Source: Lentimicrobiaceae bacterium (GTDB taxonomy: Bacteria > Bacteroidota > Bacteroidia > Bacteroidales > JAGONC01). From it: DNA of 64,000 bases. The DNA is taken from positions 1 to 64,000 of the forward strand of contig JAGONC010000008.1 of the NCBI GenBank assembly GCA_017993235.1, read 5' to 3'. A program made the position numbers and the translations under genes. The notes below the pieces were generated by a model that saw nothing but the letters and a program-made list of their open reading frames with translations, did not search any database and was not told the DNA's origin. How positions within the stretch are numbered: the stretch's first letter is position 1; each line of letters begins with the position of its first letter. Shown in pieces: positions 52,663 to 61,128 of the stretch.

Positions 52663-55224
52663 ATGGATACATCCTCCGACATCACTCCCCTAATGAGGCA
52701 ATACAACGCCATCAAGTCGAAATACCCCGATGCGCTCCTGCTGTTCAGGGTGGGTGATTTTTATGAGACGTTCGGGCAGGATGCCATCCTGACCTCCAGA
52801 ATACTGGATATTGTCCTCACCCGTCGGGCTAACGGAGCGGCAGCTTATATCGAACTGGCAGGCTTTCCCTACCATGCGCTGGACACATACCTTCCCAAAC
52901 TGGTGAAAGCCGGTCAGCGCGTGGCCATCTGCGACCAGCTGGAGGATCCCAAACTGGCGAAAAAGATCGTAAAACGAGGTGTCACCGAGCTGGTCACACC
53001 GGGTGTTTCCTATAACGATAAAGTGCTGGAAACCCGGGAGAACAATTTCCTGGCCGGCATTCACCTGGGGGAGAAGATCACCGGGATAGCCTTCCTTGAC
53101 GTTTCCACCGGGGAATTCTACCTGTCGCAGGGTTCGATTGAATATATCGACAAGCTCATCCAGACCTTCAAGCCCAGCGAGGTGCTGCTTCAGAAGAACA
53201 TGCAAACCCATTTTAAGACGCTGTTCGGTGAGAAATTCTATATCAATACGTTCGATGACTGGGTGTTTACCATCGACTTCACAAGAGATCTGCTGCAGAG
53301 GCATTTTGGCACCACTTCACTCAAGGGCTTCGGTGTGGAGGAGCTTACGCAGGGGATCATTGCCGCGGGGGCGGTCTTTCATTACCTGGCCGAAACCCAG
53401 CACGACCGTGTGCAGCACATATGCAAGATATCGCGCCTGGAGGAGGACCGGTATGTATGGCTCGACAAGTTCACCGTGCGCAACCTTGAGCTGGTGAGCA
53501 CGCCCAATGAGCACGCGGCAACGCTGCTGCAGGTGATTGATCACACCATCTCTCCCATGGGATCCCGCATGCTGAAAAAGTGGATCCTTCTGCCGCTGAA
53601 AGAGAGGGCTCCCATCACGGAGCGTCATCAGGTGGTTGATTATTTGATCAAACACACAGATCTGGCCGATCTTTTCCATCAGCAGATCAAGCTGATGGGC
53701 GACCTGGAGCGGTTGATCTCCAAGGTAGCCGTGGGGCGCATCAGTCCCCGTGAGATCCTGCAGATGAAAAGGGCGCTGGAAGCGATCGAGCCGGTCAGGC
53801 AGGCCTGCCTGAAAGCCGGTCTGCCTTTTTTGCAGCGCCTCGGGGAGCAGCTGAATCCATGCCCTTTGATTACACGGCGGATCGGACAGGAGCTCATGCC
53901 CGATCCCCCTGCGCTGGTCAGCAAGGGGAACGTGATCAGAGATGGTGTTTCCGATCAGCTGGATGAACTCCGCAGGCTCATGCACAGCGGAAAGGACTAC
54001 CTGGTTCAGATCCAGCAGCGGGAGGTCGCCCGGACGGGCATATCCTCATTGAAAGTAGGATATAATAATGTATTTGGCTATTATCTTGAAGTAACCCACA
54101 CACATAAAGATAAGGTGCCTGCTGACTGGATGCGCAAGCAAACGCTGGTCAATTCTGAAAGGTACATCACGGATGAACTGAAAGAATACGAAGAGAAGAT
54201 CCTGGGCGCTGAAGAGAAGATCCTGGAACTGGAGTTACAGCTTTTTGAGGCGCTGGTGACAAGCCTCACAGAGTACATTGAGCCGGTGCAGCTCAATGCC
54301 AGGCTCATTGCGCGCCTCGACTGCCTGCTGACGTTCTCGGTGATCGCCCGCAAGTATCATTATGTGATGCCGGAGATGGACGACAGCTACCAGCTGGATA
54401 TCCGGGGTGGCCGGCATCCGGTCATTGAGCAGCAGCTTCCGCCGGGTGAACGGTACATCCCGAACGACGTACTGTTGGATCCCGAAACGCAACAGATCAT
54501 CATCCTGACCGGGCCCAACATGTCGGGCAAGTCGGCCCTGTTGCGCCAAACGGCGCTGATCGTGCTGATGGCGCAGATGGGATCGTTTGTGCCGGCCGAT
54601 GCGGCGCGGATCGGCGTGGTGGACAAGATCTTCACGCGGGTGGGAGCATCGGATAATATTTCGTCGGGCGAGTCAACGTTCATGGTGGAGATGAATGAGA
54701 CGGCGAGCATCCTGAACAATGTCTCCAACCGCAGCCTGATCCTGCTGGATGAGATCGGCCGCGGGACGAGCACCTACGATGGTATCTCCATTGCGTGGGC
54801 CATTGCCGAGTTCCTGCACGAGCATCCGCTGTTCCATCCCAAGATCCTGTTTGCCACGCATTACCATGAGCTGAATGAGATGGCGGCGAGGTTCCCGCGG
54901 ATTAAAAATTACCATATCTCGATAAAAGAAATCAATAATAGAATCATTTTTCTCAGGAAGCTGGAAGAGGGAGGCAGCGAGCACAGTTTCGGCATCCATG
55001 TGGCGAAGATGGCGGGGATGCCTGTTTCCGTTCTGGAAAGAGCTGAGGAGATGTTGAGGGTGTTGGAGCAGTCAGCAGTCAGCAGTCAACAGTCGGCAGT
55101 CAACAGTCAACAGTCAGCAGTCAACAGTCAGCAGTCAGGAGGAAGGGGGAGAGGGAGAGCGGGAGGCGGGAGGCAGGAGGCAGGAGGCAGGGGGGTATCA
55201 GCTGAGTTTCATACAGTTGAATGA
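52663..55224 (+). CDS. mutS: DNA mismatch repair protein MutS, C-terminal tail out of frame (853 aa as read)
   Basis: Mismatch-recognition ATPase. Mismatch-binding domain I has [16 protein letters not shown] with the Phe-x-Glu wedge. Walker A is [14 protein letters not shown] (~622), then [14 protein letters not shown], Walker [17 protein letters not shown] and ATHYHEL. After [14 protein letters not shown] the frame enters the 7-bp word array and a polypurine array, giving SQQSAVN heptads and Gly/Arg-rich sequence before a stop at 55222. The normal MutS end is present downstream but in the +1 frame (next entry). The start is ATG 52663 ([15 protein letters not shown]); the earlier in-frame ATG lies in repeat words. 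Confidence 0.93.
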   Translation: MDTSSDITPLMRQYNAIKSKYPDALLLFRVGDFYETFGQDAILTSRILDIVLTRRANGAAAYIELAGFPYHALDTYLPKLVKAGQRVAICDQLEDPKLAKKIVKRGVTELVTPGVSYNDKVLETRENNFLAGIHLGEKITGIAFLDVSTGEFYLSQGSIEYIDKLIQTFKPSEVLLQKNMQTHFKTLFGEKFYINTFDDWVFTIDFTRDLLQRHFGTTSLKGFGVEELTQGIIAAGAVFHYLAETQHDRVQHICKISRLEEDRYVWLDKFTVRNLELVSTPNEHAATLLQVIDHTISPMGSRMLKKWILLPLKERAPITERHQVVDYLIKHTDLADLFHQQIKLMGDLERLISKVAVGRISPREILQMKRALEAIEPVRQACLKAGLPFLQRLGEQLNPCPLITRRIGQELMPDPPALVSKGNVIRDGVSDQLDELRRLMHSGKDYLVQIQQREVARTGISSLKVGYNNVFGYYLEVTHTHKDKVPADWMRKQTLVNSERYITDELKEYEEKILGAEEKILELELQLFEALVTSLTEYIEPVQLNARLIARLDCLLTFSVIARKYHYVMPEMDDSYQLDIRGGRHPVIEQQLPPGERYIPNDVLLDPETQQIIILTGPNMSGKSALLRQTALIVLMAQMGSFVPADAARIGVVDKIFTRVGASDNISSGESTFMVEMNETASILNNVSNRSLILLDEIGRGTSTYDGISIAWAIAEFLHEHPLFHPKILFATHYHELNEMAARFPRIKNYHISIKEINNRIIFLRKLEEGGSEHSFGIHVAKMAGMPVSVLERAEEMLRVLEQSAVSSQQSAVNSQQSAVNSQQSGGRGRGRAGGGRQEAGGRGVSAEFHTVE
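55066..55195 (+). repeat. Composite 7-bp word array inside the mutS 3' end
   Basis: AGTCAGC/AGTCAAC words in tandem (55066-55139, about ten 7-bp units) followed by polypurine GGGAGGC and GGCAGGA words (55140-55195). Same two parts and same order on the coding strand as in mutS2. A unit of 7 bp changes the frame by one base per gain or loss. Confidence 0.88.
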
Positions 55225-55339
55225 TCCGTTGCTGGAGCAGATACGGGATGAGATCCTGAAGACCGACATCAACACGCTGACGCCGGTGGAGGCGTTGATG
55301 AAGCTGAATGAGATCAAGAAGATGCTGGGCGGGAAGTAG
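55199..55339 (+). pseudogene. mutS: Out-of-frame C-terminal tail of mutS
   Basis: In the +1 frame relative to the mutS reading, the sequence reads [20 protein letters not shown], then [19 protein letters not shown] and stop TAG 55337-55339. This is the conserved end of MutS: a QLSF[FI]-type beta-clamp motif and the helix-turn-helix tail seen in E. coli as LTPRQALEWIYRLKSL. The tail frame is open back to 55058, so the shift must lie inside the repeat array. Deletion of one 7-bp unit (or gain of two) would join it to the upstream frame. Confidence 0.8.
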
Positions 55340-55398
55340 GTTCAAGTTGCAAGCTGCAAGTAGTGTGGGTTAGGGGGCAAGGGTAGGAGTGTGCTGGG

Positions 55399-55440
55399 AG
55401 GCGGGAAGCAGGAGGCAGGAGGCAGGAGGCGGGAGGTGGG
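55399..55440 (+). repeat. Polypurine GGAGGCA words, left flank of four-helix-bundle gene
   Basis: Tandem GGAGGCA-type 7-bp words (GGCGGGAAGCAGGAGGCAGG and onward). The reverse complement of the same words lies at 55913-55955, so the two form an inverted pair around the gene between them. The preceding 55342-55398 has CAAGTTGCAAGCTGCAAG words. Confidence 0.75.
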
Positions 55441-55442
55441 GA

Positions 55443-55823
55443 TTAATTGATTGGACTGTTTTTGGTGAAATTCTCTGCATTTCGAATCATTTGGTTTAGC
55501 ATACGGCCAATTTTATCAGACTGGTTTAAAAGCTTTTCATAAGCTTCCTTTGATATATAATTGCATGCCAGAGAATAATCAGGCCATATTTGGGTTTCGG
55601 TATTTTCCATGTCTGCATCAGAAATTTTGCTTTTAAAATGCGCTATATATTGCTTATTACGATAGGCCTCTCCGATATTTGCAGTGACTGATCTTGACGA
55701 TCTTCTAATTTGATCGATTAAGGAATATTTTTCTTCCGCTGGAAATCTTTTGGTTAAATTAAAAATTTCCATTGACATAGAGAACGCTTCCTGAAATACT
55801 TTAAGATCTCTGAATCCAATCAT
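55443..55823 (-). CDS. Four-helix-bundle protein (S23/bAvd-like family, 126 aa)
   Basis: Small basic helical protein of the family first seen in 23S rRNA intervening sequences and related to the bAvd accessory protein of diversity-generating retroelements. Motifs are FRDLKVFQEAFSMSMEIFN, FPAEEKYSLIDQIRRSSRS and NIGEAYRNK. Most such genes are stand-alone and of unknown function. It is flanked on both sides by inverted polypurine/polypyrimidine 7-bp words. No reverse transcriptase or variable repeat is nearby. Confidence 0.85.
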   Translation of the reverse strand: MIGFRDLKVFQEAFSMSMEIFNLTKRFPAEEKYSLIDQIRRSSRSVTANIGEAYRNKQYIAHFKSKISDADMENTETQIWPDYSLACNYISKEAYEKLLNQSDKIGRMLNQMIRNAENFTKNSPIN

Positions 55824-55912
55824 TACTTACAATTTTATTTCATTACATTACTTAATCCGAAACTTGCAGATTTGTGACCCTATTTGCAGTAACTATTTAA
55901 AATTTTTTCCCT

Positions 55913-55955
55913 TCCCGCTTCCTGCCTCCTGCCTCCTGCTTCCCGCTTCCTGCTA
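55913..55955 (-). repeat. Polypyrimidine TGCCTCC words, right flank of four-helix-bundle gene
   Basis: CTTCCCGCTTCCTGCCTCCT and onward, the inverted counterpart of 55399-55440. On the minus strand it reads as GGAGGCA/GGAAGC words. Confidence 0.75.
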
Positions 55956-55995
55956 AAAAAATCGTCTTAAAATTTCTAATTTTGGAAAAAAGGTT

Positions 55996-56003
55996 TAACT
56001 TTG
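55996..56003 (+). promoter_or_regulatory. -7 element of tRNA-Gly
   Basis: TAACTTTG, exact to TAnnTTTG, 21 bp before the mature tRNA 5' end. Confidence 0.55.
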
Positions 56004-56024
56004 CCTCCCCAAAAAAGAAACCAC

Positions 56025-56097
56025 GCGGAAATAGCTCAGTTGGTAGAGCATAACCTTGCCAAGGTTAGGGTCGCGGGTTCGAGTCCCGTTTTCCGCT
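56025..56097 (+). tRNA. tRNA-Gly(GCC)
   Basis: A 73-nt cloverleaf. Acceptor GCGGAAA pairs with TTTCCGC; D arm GCTC...GAGC; anticodon stem TAACC/GGTTA with loop TTGCCAA (anticodon GCC); T arm GCGGG-TTCGAGT-CCCGT (one G-U). CCA is not encoded. Confidence 0.97.
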
Positions 56098-56100
56098 CAA

Positions 56101-56138
56101 AAAATTCGATATTCGGTCCTGAGTATCGGATTTTTTTT
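56101..56138 (+). terminator. Terminator after tRNA-Gly
   Basis: AAAATTCGATA (56101-56111) pairs with TATCGGATTTT (56124-56134, one G-U) and the T-run extends to 56138. Confidence 0.75.
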
Positions 56139-56159
56139 GGTAAAAGGATTCATGTGGGT

Positions 56160-56338
56160 CATTCTTTGTCATTGGTAGTTATTCGTTGTTATTCATGGTT
56201 ATTTGTGGTTATTTGTTGTACTTTTGATCTTTGAAATTTGCTTTTTGCTCTTTGATCTTACACCACACTCACACCCGCTCTCACACTGGCTTCCGCTGAC
56301 TTACGTCAGCTTCAGCCAGCAAAGCTCACACCCAATTC
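56160..56338. repeat. Word repeats and nested hairpin between the two tRNAs
   Basis: 56170-56220 has GTTATT words (TTATTCGTTGTTATTCATGG and onward). 56237-56260 is the exact second copy of the 24-nt word at 35534-35557. 56262-56285 has CACTCACACC words. 56286-56319 is a nested hairpin: CTGGCT/AGCCAG outside, GCTGAC/GTCAGC inside, loop TTAC. No gene seen. Confidence 0.6.
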
Positions 56339-56422
56339 GCCCGGGTGGTGGAATGGTAGACACGAAGGACTTAAAATCCTTTGGCCAATGCGGCCGTGCG
56401 GGTTCAAATCCCGCTCCGGGTA
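56339..56422 (+). tRNA. tRNA-Leu(UAA), integration target
   Basis: An 84-nt class II tRNA. Acceptor GCCCGGG pairs with TCCGGGT (G-U at both ends); anticodon stem AGGAC..., loop CTTAAAA with anticodon TAA; a variable arm GGCCAATGCGGCC; T arm GCGGG-TTCAAAT-CCCGC. CCA not encoded. An integrase gene reading toward it starts the AT-rich region, so its 3' end is the likely attachment core. Confidence 0.95.
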
Positions 56423-56425
56423 CAG

Positions 56426-56465
56426 TGCCGAAATACTTGATAAATAAGCGTTTCGGCATTTTTTT
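56426..56465 (+). terminator. Terminator after tRNA-Leu
   Basis: TGCCGAAA (56426-56433) pairs with TTTCGGCA (56451-56458), followed by seven Ts. It may already belong to the integrated element if the att core ends at the tRNA. Confidence 0.8.
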
Positions 56466-56558
56466 ATTTCCTGTTGGAAGTATAAAAAGTGACTGTTGGC
56501 TGAAAAATTTTGATTAAAGTGCGGAAATAAGGTGCGGAAAATGTTTATTTCTTTCATT

Positions 56559-57992
56559 TTATACTTCTGGATTTCTTTGTTCTATGTTATTTTTCTTGGC
56601 AATTCTGAACTCCTGTAACTCTTGATCTCGTTCTTCCTCGGCTGAAAATACCCTAAATCCGTGAGCGGCTTTAGCAATTTCTTTCTTATCTATATAATTT
56701 CTTTCTATCACCTGATCAGCCGAGTGTCCTGTAATTACTTTAGTGTTGCCAATCCCCATGAAAATTTCCAAATTTGTAATATAGGTCTTTCTCAAGCATT
56801 TAAAAGTTAGTTTCCTCCCGGTGTTAAGCTGATCATAGTAATGAGTAAAACCCCGGCTAAGAACATCGGACATCACCTTTCCCCTTTTAATTTTTACTTC
56901 AGGAGCCAATATATAGTCATCTATTTTGGAAGATTTATTGGGATTTAGCTCATCCAGTAGCTTCCTTAAGGAAGCGGTAACAGGAATATAAATGAACTTT
57001 TTTTCTTCATCAGAGATTCTATTTTGAATTCGATTGACCTTATAATCCTCCACTTTAATATATTGAATTCCATTGCTTTCCTGGATATCTTTCCATTTTA
57101 AGTTTATGATCTCTTCTCGCCTTCTGCCAGTTTCCAGGGCCAGACGAATACCATCAGCCAACCAAGGGCGAAATAGATTTCGCGTAGGCTTTACTCCATT
57201 TTTATATTCCCTGATCCCATTCTCAGGCGTGATTTGTTTAAGCAGGGCTTGATATTCTTGAAAAGTTATCGCTTCTGGTTTCGGATTTAAATTCTTCCGT
57301 TTAACTTTTTCGAAATAATTTCTGATCGGACAATCATATTCTTCGGCATACCATTTAAGAAAGGAGGTATAATAACTGAAATACTTATTGAATGTCCTGG
57401 GGGCAAGTTTTCTCTTTTCCAAGGATGAAAAAACCACACCGACCATCTGATTATCTATATCCTCTGTCAGGCAGGTAGCAAGGTTGTATCTATTATCTTT
57501 TAAACATTCAGCCAAACTTTTTAAGGCTCGCTCAACATCCTTGATATGTTCCCTGCTTCTGATTTTTATCAAATGGGCTGGAACACCTTCGTTGTTTAGC
57601 CAGCCAATATATCGAGCCAAAGCTTGAATTAAAAGATACGGCCTGTTTTGGCTTTGATCTTCCTTGTTAATCTCATGTTTTAGCGCTTTATTTTTATTTT
57701 CCTGATAGGCTTCACTTTTTGCTTGTCTCTCAAATTCAATTGCTTGTTTAATCGCTTCGTTAATGTCTCGTGTTTCTAATTTTTTTGTCCTTCTCTGATT
57801 ATTTGTACCTGGCACGTGGATAATCACTTTAAAAACATGTTTGTCTCCATTCTTGCATTGCCAAAGGGGCTTGCCGGACGTTTTACAAATTTCTGAGACA
57901 CTTGTTTTGCATTTATAACAGAAAACCTTTAATCCTTTCCATTTTTTTGATGCTGGAATATACAAAGGCTTATTTTCCATCGTCGGTATCAT
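56559..57992 (-). CDS. Tyrosine integrase of the tRNA-Leu element (473-477 aa)
   Basis: Site-specific recombinase. An unusual N-terminus has two CxxC-like pairs (FCYKCKTSVSEICKTSGKPL ... CKNGDK), perhaps a zinc ribbon. A SAM-like core-binding domain spans ~110-230. The catalytic domain has Arg in ALETGRRREEIINLKW, LTFKCLRKTY (Arg of HxxR, with Lys where His is usual), TGHS (His) and ERNYI (Tyr nucleophile). ATG 57992 or ATG 57980 are both possible starts. It overlaps the upstream HTH gene by up to 23 bp and lies 137 bp from tRNA-Leu. Confidence 0.9.
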   Translation of the reverse strand: MIPTMENKPLYIPASKKWKGLKVFCYKCKTSVSEICKTSGKPLWQCKNGDKHVFKVIIHVPGTNNQRRTKKLETRDINEAIKQAIEFERQAKSEAYQENKNKALKHEINKEDQSQNRPYLLIQALARYIGWLNNEGVPAHLIKIRSREHIKDVERALKSLAECLKDNRYNLATCLTEDIDNQMVGVVFSSLEKRKLAPRTFNKYFSYYTSFLKWYAEEYDCPIRNYFEKVKRKNLNPKPEAITFQEYQALLKQITPENGIREYKNGVKPTRNLFRPWLADGIRLALETGRRREEIINLKWKDIQESNGIQYIKVEDYKVNRIQNRISDEEKKFIYIPVTASLRKLLDELNPNKSSKIDDYILAPEVKIKRGKVMSDVLSRGFTHYYDQLNTGRKLTFKCLRKTYITNLEIFMGIGNTKVITGHSADQVIERNYIDKKEIAKAAHGFRVFSAEEERDQELQEFRIAKKNNIEQRNPEV

Positions 57993-58314
57993 ACCTTGGG
58001 CTTATTGAATTTGTAAATATTGACAGAAAGTTTTTTTCATATTCCCCTTGTGGTTTATATCCCATTACTTTTTCAGGTCGATTACGGCCATTCCGAGATA
58101 AAGACTTCTTTGAGGCATAGCTAATCAACGAGCGCAGTTTGTAAATTTTATTTTTCTCTTTCTCAAATTCATCTCTTAATACGAACTGTCTATTCGAACC
58201 GACATCGGATAAAATACGAACATTGTTATTCTTGCACCACCTCCGTACTGATCTGCGATCACGATAACGAAGCTCTCCAAGTAAGTCCTGGAGGTAAAGA
58301 CGTTCTTCAGTCAT
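57970..58314 (-). CDS. Small HTH protein, excisionase-like (114 aa)
   Basis: The first 50 residues look like a MerR/excisionase-type winged helix: LYLQDLLGELRYRDRRSVRR, then WCKNNNVRIL and FVLRDEFE. The basic rest (SKKSLSRNGRNRPEK) may bind DNA. Its position directly upstream of, and overlapping, the integrase fits a recombination directionality factor, but that is inference. Confidence 0.65.
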   Translation of the reverse strand: MTEERLYLQDLLGELRYRDRRSVRRWCKNNNVRILSDVGSNRQFVLRDEFEKEKNKIYKLRSLISYASKKSLSRNGRNRPEKVMGYKPQGEYEKNFLSIFTNSISPRYDTDDGK

Positions 58315-58447
58315 TTAAGGTAATCTTTAATACAGGAACTTTTTGTTCAGCTGTAGGCTTGTTATTTGGCTTATTGTTTAAATAAATCCTTGAATTTCTC
58401 AGATTAAAATGTTTAATCTGCAATTCCGCTAAATGTTCGATGTTCAT
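58307..58447 (-). CDS. 46-aa protein at the head of the integrase operon
   Basis: ATG 58447 opens MNIEHLAELQIKHFNLRNSR, then IYLNNKPNNKPTAEQK and stop TGA 58307-58309. It overlaps the HTH gene start by 8 bp, the same spacing style as HTH/integrase. The overlap and AT-rich codon use like its neighbours support a real gene. Function unknown. Confidence 0.5.
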   Translation of the reverse strand: MNIEHLAELQIKHFNLRNSRIYLNNKPNNKPTAEQKVPVLKITLND

Positions 58448-58537
58448 AATACAAAATGTTAGGTTTTGTACTTATTTACGAACCCAGGTAATGAAAAGGA
58501 AATAGGAGGGAGTTTTTGGACAAGCTTGAAAGGTCAG

Positions 58538-58565
58538 TTTGACTTTGCTTTCCAAAAGGTATAAA
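58538..58565 (+). promoter_or_regulatory. Sigma-70-like promoter before the putative small RNA
   Basis: TTTGAC (58538-58543), 16-bp spacer, TATAAA (58560-58565). This resembles the classical -35/-10 form rather than the Bacteroidota TTTG/TAnnTTTG form, and would start RNA near 58572. Confidence 0.3.
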
Positions 58566-58571
58566 ATGTCT

Positions 58572-58665
58572 CTATCCTTTGTAATGGTCTTTTCATTACA
58601 TGGGCCCAAGGTTAATATTCTCTTGGGTGCCCTATTTCAATTGGCGTTGAAATAGGGCTTTTTTT
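58572..58665 (+). ncRNA. Putative small structured RNA ending in a strong terminator
   Basis: Three hairpins in ~90 nt: GTAATG/CATTAC (58581-58599), CCCAAG/CTTGGG (58605-58627), and a terminator GCCCTATTTCAA/TTGAAATAGGGC with loop TTGGCG and seven Ts (58629-58665). GGGC at 58602 can alternatively pair with the GCCC that begins the terminator stem, so the folds compete. No plus-strand gene lies upstream to need this terminator. A 23-codon ORF (ATG 58584, stop 58653) reads MVFSLHGPKVNILLGALFQL and could be a small hydrophobic peptide, or chance. Confidence 0.4.
58629..58665 (+). terminator. Rho-independent terminator in the island
   Basis: Perfect 12-bp stem (58629-58640 with 58647-58658), 6-nt loop, T-run 58659-58665. 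The 167 bp from here to the next gene is AT-rich with nothing else recognised. Confidence 0.88.
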
Positions 58666-58832
58666 ATTACAGGCTGTTAAAGAACTATTTACTAAGCATT
58701 ATTAAGTGCCTATCATTATCATTTCTTATCTTTGGATACAAAGTAAATACTAATTTATTTCTAAGTGTATGAAATACATGCTATTACACAACAATACACT
58801 AAAATACATTACAATAAATTGACCTTATTATT

Positions 58833-59750
58833 ATGAAGAAGAAAACCATTCCTATTCCTGTCGAGCTTGTCAAAAAATTAAAGAAGAAAATGGAAGAAAG
58901 CTATTCGGGAGATATTATAGATGGATTTACCTTTTACTTGAATCAAAATATTGAAATATTAAAAAGAGAAGGAATCATTTTTGATCAAGTTGTCATAATC
59001 AAGGACTTAAAAAGAGGCGTTATCGAAAATGGTCATATTACTCATGATATTATTACGAATGCCATAATCCGAGCGCCCTTTCAAGCAAAGAAAAAATTAA
59101 TAAAGGCGCTGATTATCGCAGCTTTTAGTAAAGATTGGGAAATTGTTTATAATGAATACTATAATAGAAATGGAGACTTAATAAACAGCGAAGCATCGGG
59201 TAAAGTAATAAAAAATACAGATTTAGAAAAGGTTTTAAGGACAATAACCCTTGAAAATTGGAATGCTTCTGCTAATTTCTCTACTCCTCAATGGGCAAAT
59301 TACGTAAGGGTTCCAATTGAAAATGGACTTATTAAGAGGATTAGATGTCAAATAATAACAACTTCGGAATATTATCGGTTTGGCTTTAAATTGTTTAGAA
59401 AAAATGGCAAACTATTTGGCGATGGCTCTATTCAATCTTTGGATAATAATTTTGTAATTCATATTGGAAAAAATTTTTTATCAGATGTGATAAAATATAC
59501 AATTTATCGTAATGGCATACGCCAACGACCAAGTGGGGATACCGAAGCTAAGCCGTCAAATAACCGGATGATAGTTGAATTGTTTATTGATAACGAAGAT
59601 ATCCTTTACCTGTTATTGAACGGTAGTGAAGTTTCCAAATCTCTAATCAACAAGGAGATACGTGAGAAAGTATATCTGCTTGCCTGGGGTGACGGAAACG
59701 AATTTCAGATAAGAGTAGAAAATATCGAAATCGAATTTGAAAGTGCATAA
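58833..59750 (+). CDS. Unknown 305-aa island protein
   Basis: Not recognised. Residues 1-40 are Lys-rich and helical (KKKTIPIPVELVKKLKKKM). A second part (50-115) has DQVVIIKDLKRGVIENGHIT and AKKKLIKALIIAAF. Residues 130-305 look like an all-beta domain of a jelly-roll/LamG-like kind (WANYVRVPIENGLIKRI, YRFGFKLFRKNGKLFGDG, VYLLAWGDGNEFQIRVENIE). No signal peptide or membrane helix, so cytoplasmic. It overlaps the next gene by 8-14 bp. Low GC and its place just inside the integrase side of the element mark it as cargo. Confidence 0.7.
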   Translation: MKKKTIPIPVELVKKLKKKMEESYSGDIIDGFTFYLNQNIEILKREGIIFDQVVIIKDLKRGVIENGHITHDIITNAIIRAPFQAKKKLIKALIIAAFSKDWEIVYNEYYNRNGDLINSEASGKVIKNTDLEKVLRTITLENWNASANFSTPQWANYVRVPIENGLIKRIRCQIITTSEYYRFGFKLFRKNGKLFGDGSIQSLDNNFVIHIGKNFLSDVIKYTIYRNGIRQRPSGDTEAKPSNNRMIVELFIDNEDILYLLLNGSEVSKSLINKEIREKVYLLAWGDGNEFQIRVENIEIEFESA

Positions 59751-60915
59751 AATAGGGATTATCAGCACCTGCCTGCCTACCCAATGTGGTATCGCTACTT
59801 ATTCAGATGATCTTATTAATTATCTTAAAGTTCAATACCCATTTTTGAATTTTCATCAGTTCGAGCTATCTTTTGTTCCCAAGACGAATAACCCTAAAAG
59901 ATTCGTCATAAGAAATTATCAAGCTGAGGACTACATTAAAGCTTATGAATTTATTAATTCTTCAGATATTGATTTACTTGATATTCAGCATGAATTTAAA
60001 ATATTTGGAAAACCAGACGGAGAGAATATAAATATTTTATTGGAAAATGTAACGAAACCAATTGTTGCTACTTTACACACCGTAAACATTGAGTTTCCAA
60101 AGAACAGAGAAAGTATTTTTCGGAAAATCACATCGAGAAGCGATTTATTATTTGTTTTTTCAGAATATGCAAAAAATTGCATTGTTGACAAATATAATGT
60201 TGAAGAATCTAAAGTAAGGGTTATTCCCCATGGGACTCCGATAATCCCCTTTCGTCTACCACAGGAAATTCAAGAAAGAAAATACAGCCAAGACGTTTTA
60301 ATTTTTGTTTCTTCTGGTCATATGCGAGAAACAAAAGGTTATGATATAGCAATCAATGCTTTGAATAAAATAAAGAATATTATAGGCAATTTTCATTATT
60401 ACATAATCGGTGAAGATCATCCTCAAAACGAAACTGCTAAAGCTTATCGGAAATATCTAATTAAGCTAATTAATGAATTTGATTTTAAAGATAATATAAC
60501 ATTTATTAATAGGTATCTGCCACAAGAAGAGTTAATTGGGTCGATTCAGATGGCTGATGTTTGTCTGTTACCATATTCCAAAAAGGAACAGAGTTCAAGC
60601 GGAGTTTTAGCATTGATGATTGCCTGTGGGCGACCGGTGATAGCAACTCCTTTTCAATTTGCTAATTCTCGAATAACGACACAATCAGGCATAGTAACCA
60701 AGACATTTCTTTCAGATGATTTTGCTAAGGGAATTCTGAATTTAATAAAAAGAAAAAGTAGTTGGGATAAGATTAGGTGCTATAATCATACCCTTGGTTT
60801 ATCCTGGAATTGGATTAATGTGGTTAAGCAATATTATCAGGGCTATGAGAAAGCTATTATTGGCTACAGGGATATTGTTAATTACTCAGCTTCGGAACAA
60901 TCTGATTATAAATAA
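59737..60915 (+). CDS. Glycosyltransferase family 4-like protein (~390 aa)
   Basis: Cytoplasmic GT-B glycosyltransferase. The N-terminus IGIISTCLPTQCGIATYSDD is the Gly-rich acceptor loop. The C-terminal donor domain has the GT4 E-x7-E-like region KEQSSSGVLALMIACGRPVI. FLNRYLP-type and ADVCLLPYS motifs support GT4. The start is TTG 59737 or GTG 59743, both inside the upstream gene, so translation is probably coupled. A sugar transferase carried as island cargo could modify a cell-surface glycan or a protein; target unknown. Confidence 0.82.
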   Translation: MKVHKIGIISTCLPTQCGIATYSDDLINYLKVQYPFLNFHQFELSFVPKTNNPKRFVIRNYQAEDYIKAYEFINSSDIDLLDIQHEFKIFGKPDGENINILLENVTKPIVATLHTVNIEFPKNRESIFRKITSRSDLLFVFSEYAKNCIVDKYNVEESKVRVIPHGTPIIPFRLPQEIQERKYSQDVLIFVSSGHMRETKGYDIAINALNKIKNIIGNFHYYIIGEDHPQNETAKAYRKYLIKLINEFDFKDNITFINRYLPQEELIGSIQMADVCLLPYSKKEQSSSGVLALMIACGRPVIATPFQFANSRITTQSGIVTKTFLSDDFAKGILNLIKRKSSWDKIRCYNHTLGLSWNWINVVKQYYQGYEKAIIGYRDIVNYSASEQSDYK

Positions 60916-61128
60916 TATAAGGGAAATTAATTTGCCACACTAAAGGGTATTAATCATAGTTGGTTTGGACGGATTAGCATACAGAATGATAATATGCAAT
61001 TATACAATCCTAGTGGAATGAATACTCACAGAAAATCCTTCACGCTTTATACCCTTAGCTATTAGCAATAAGTGGTAAAAAAATTGGTCATGTTACTATT
61101 GATAAATATTTACCTTAAAATTTTCATT

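Noticed and set aside
55443..55823. Diversity-generating retroelement around the bAvd-like protein
   Set aside because: No reverse transcriptase, template repeat or variable repeat is present nearby.
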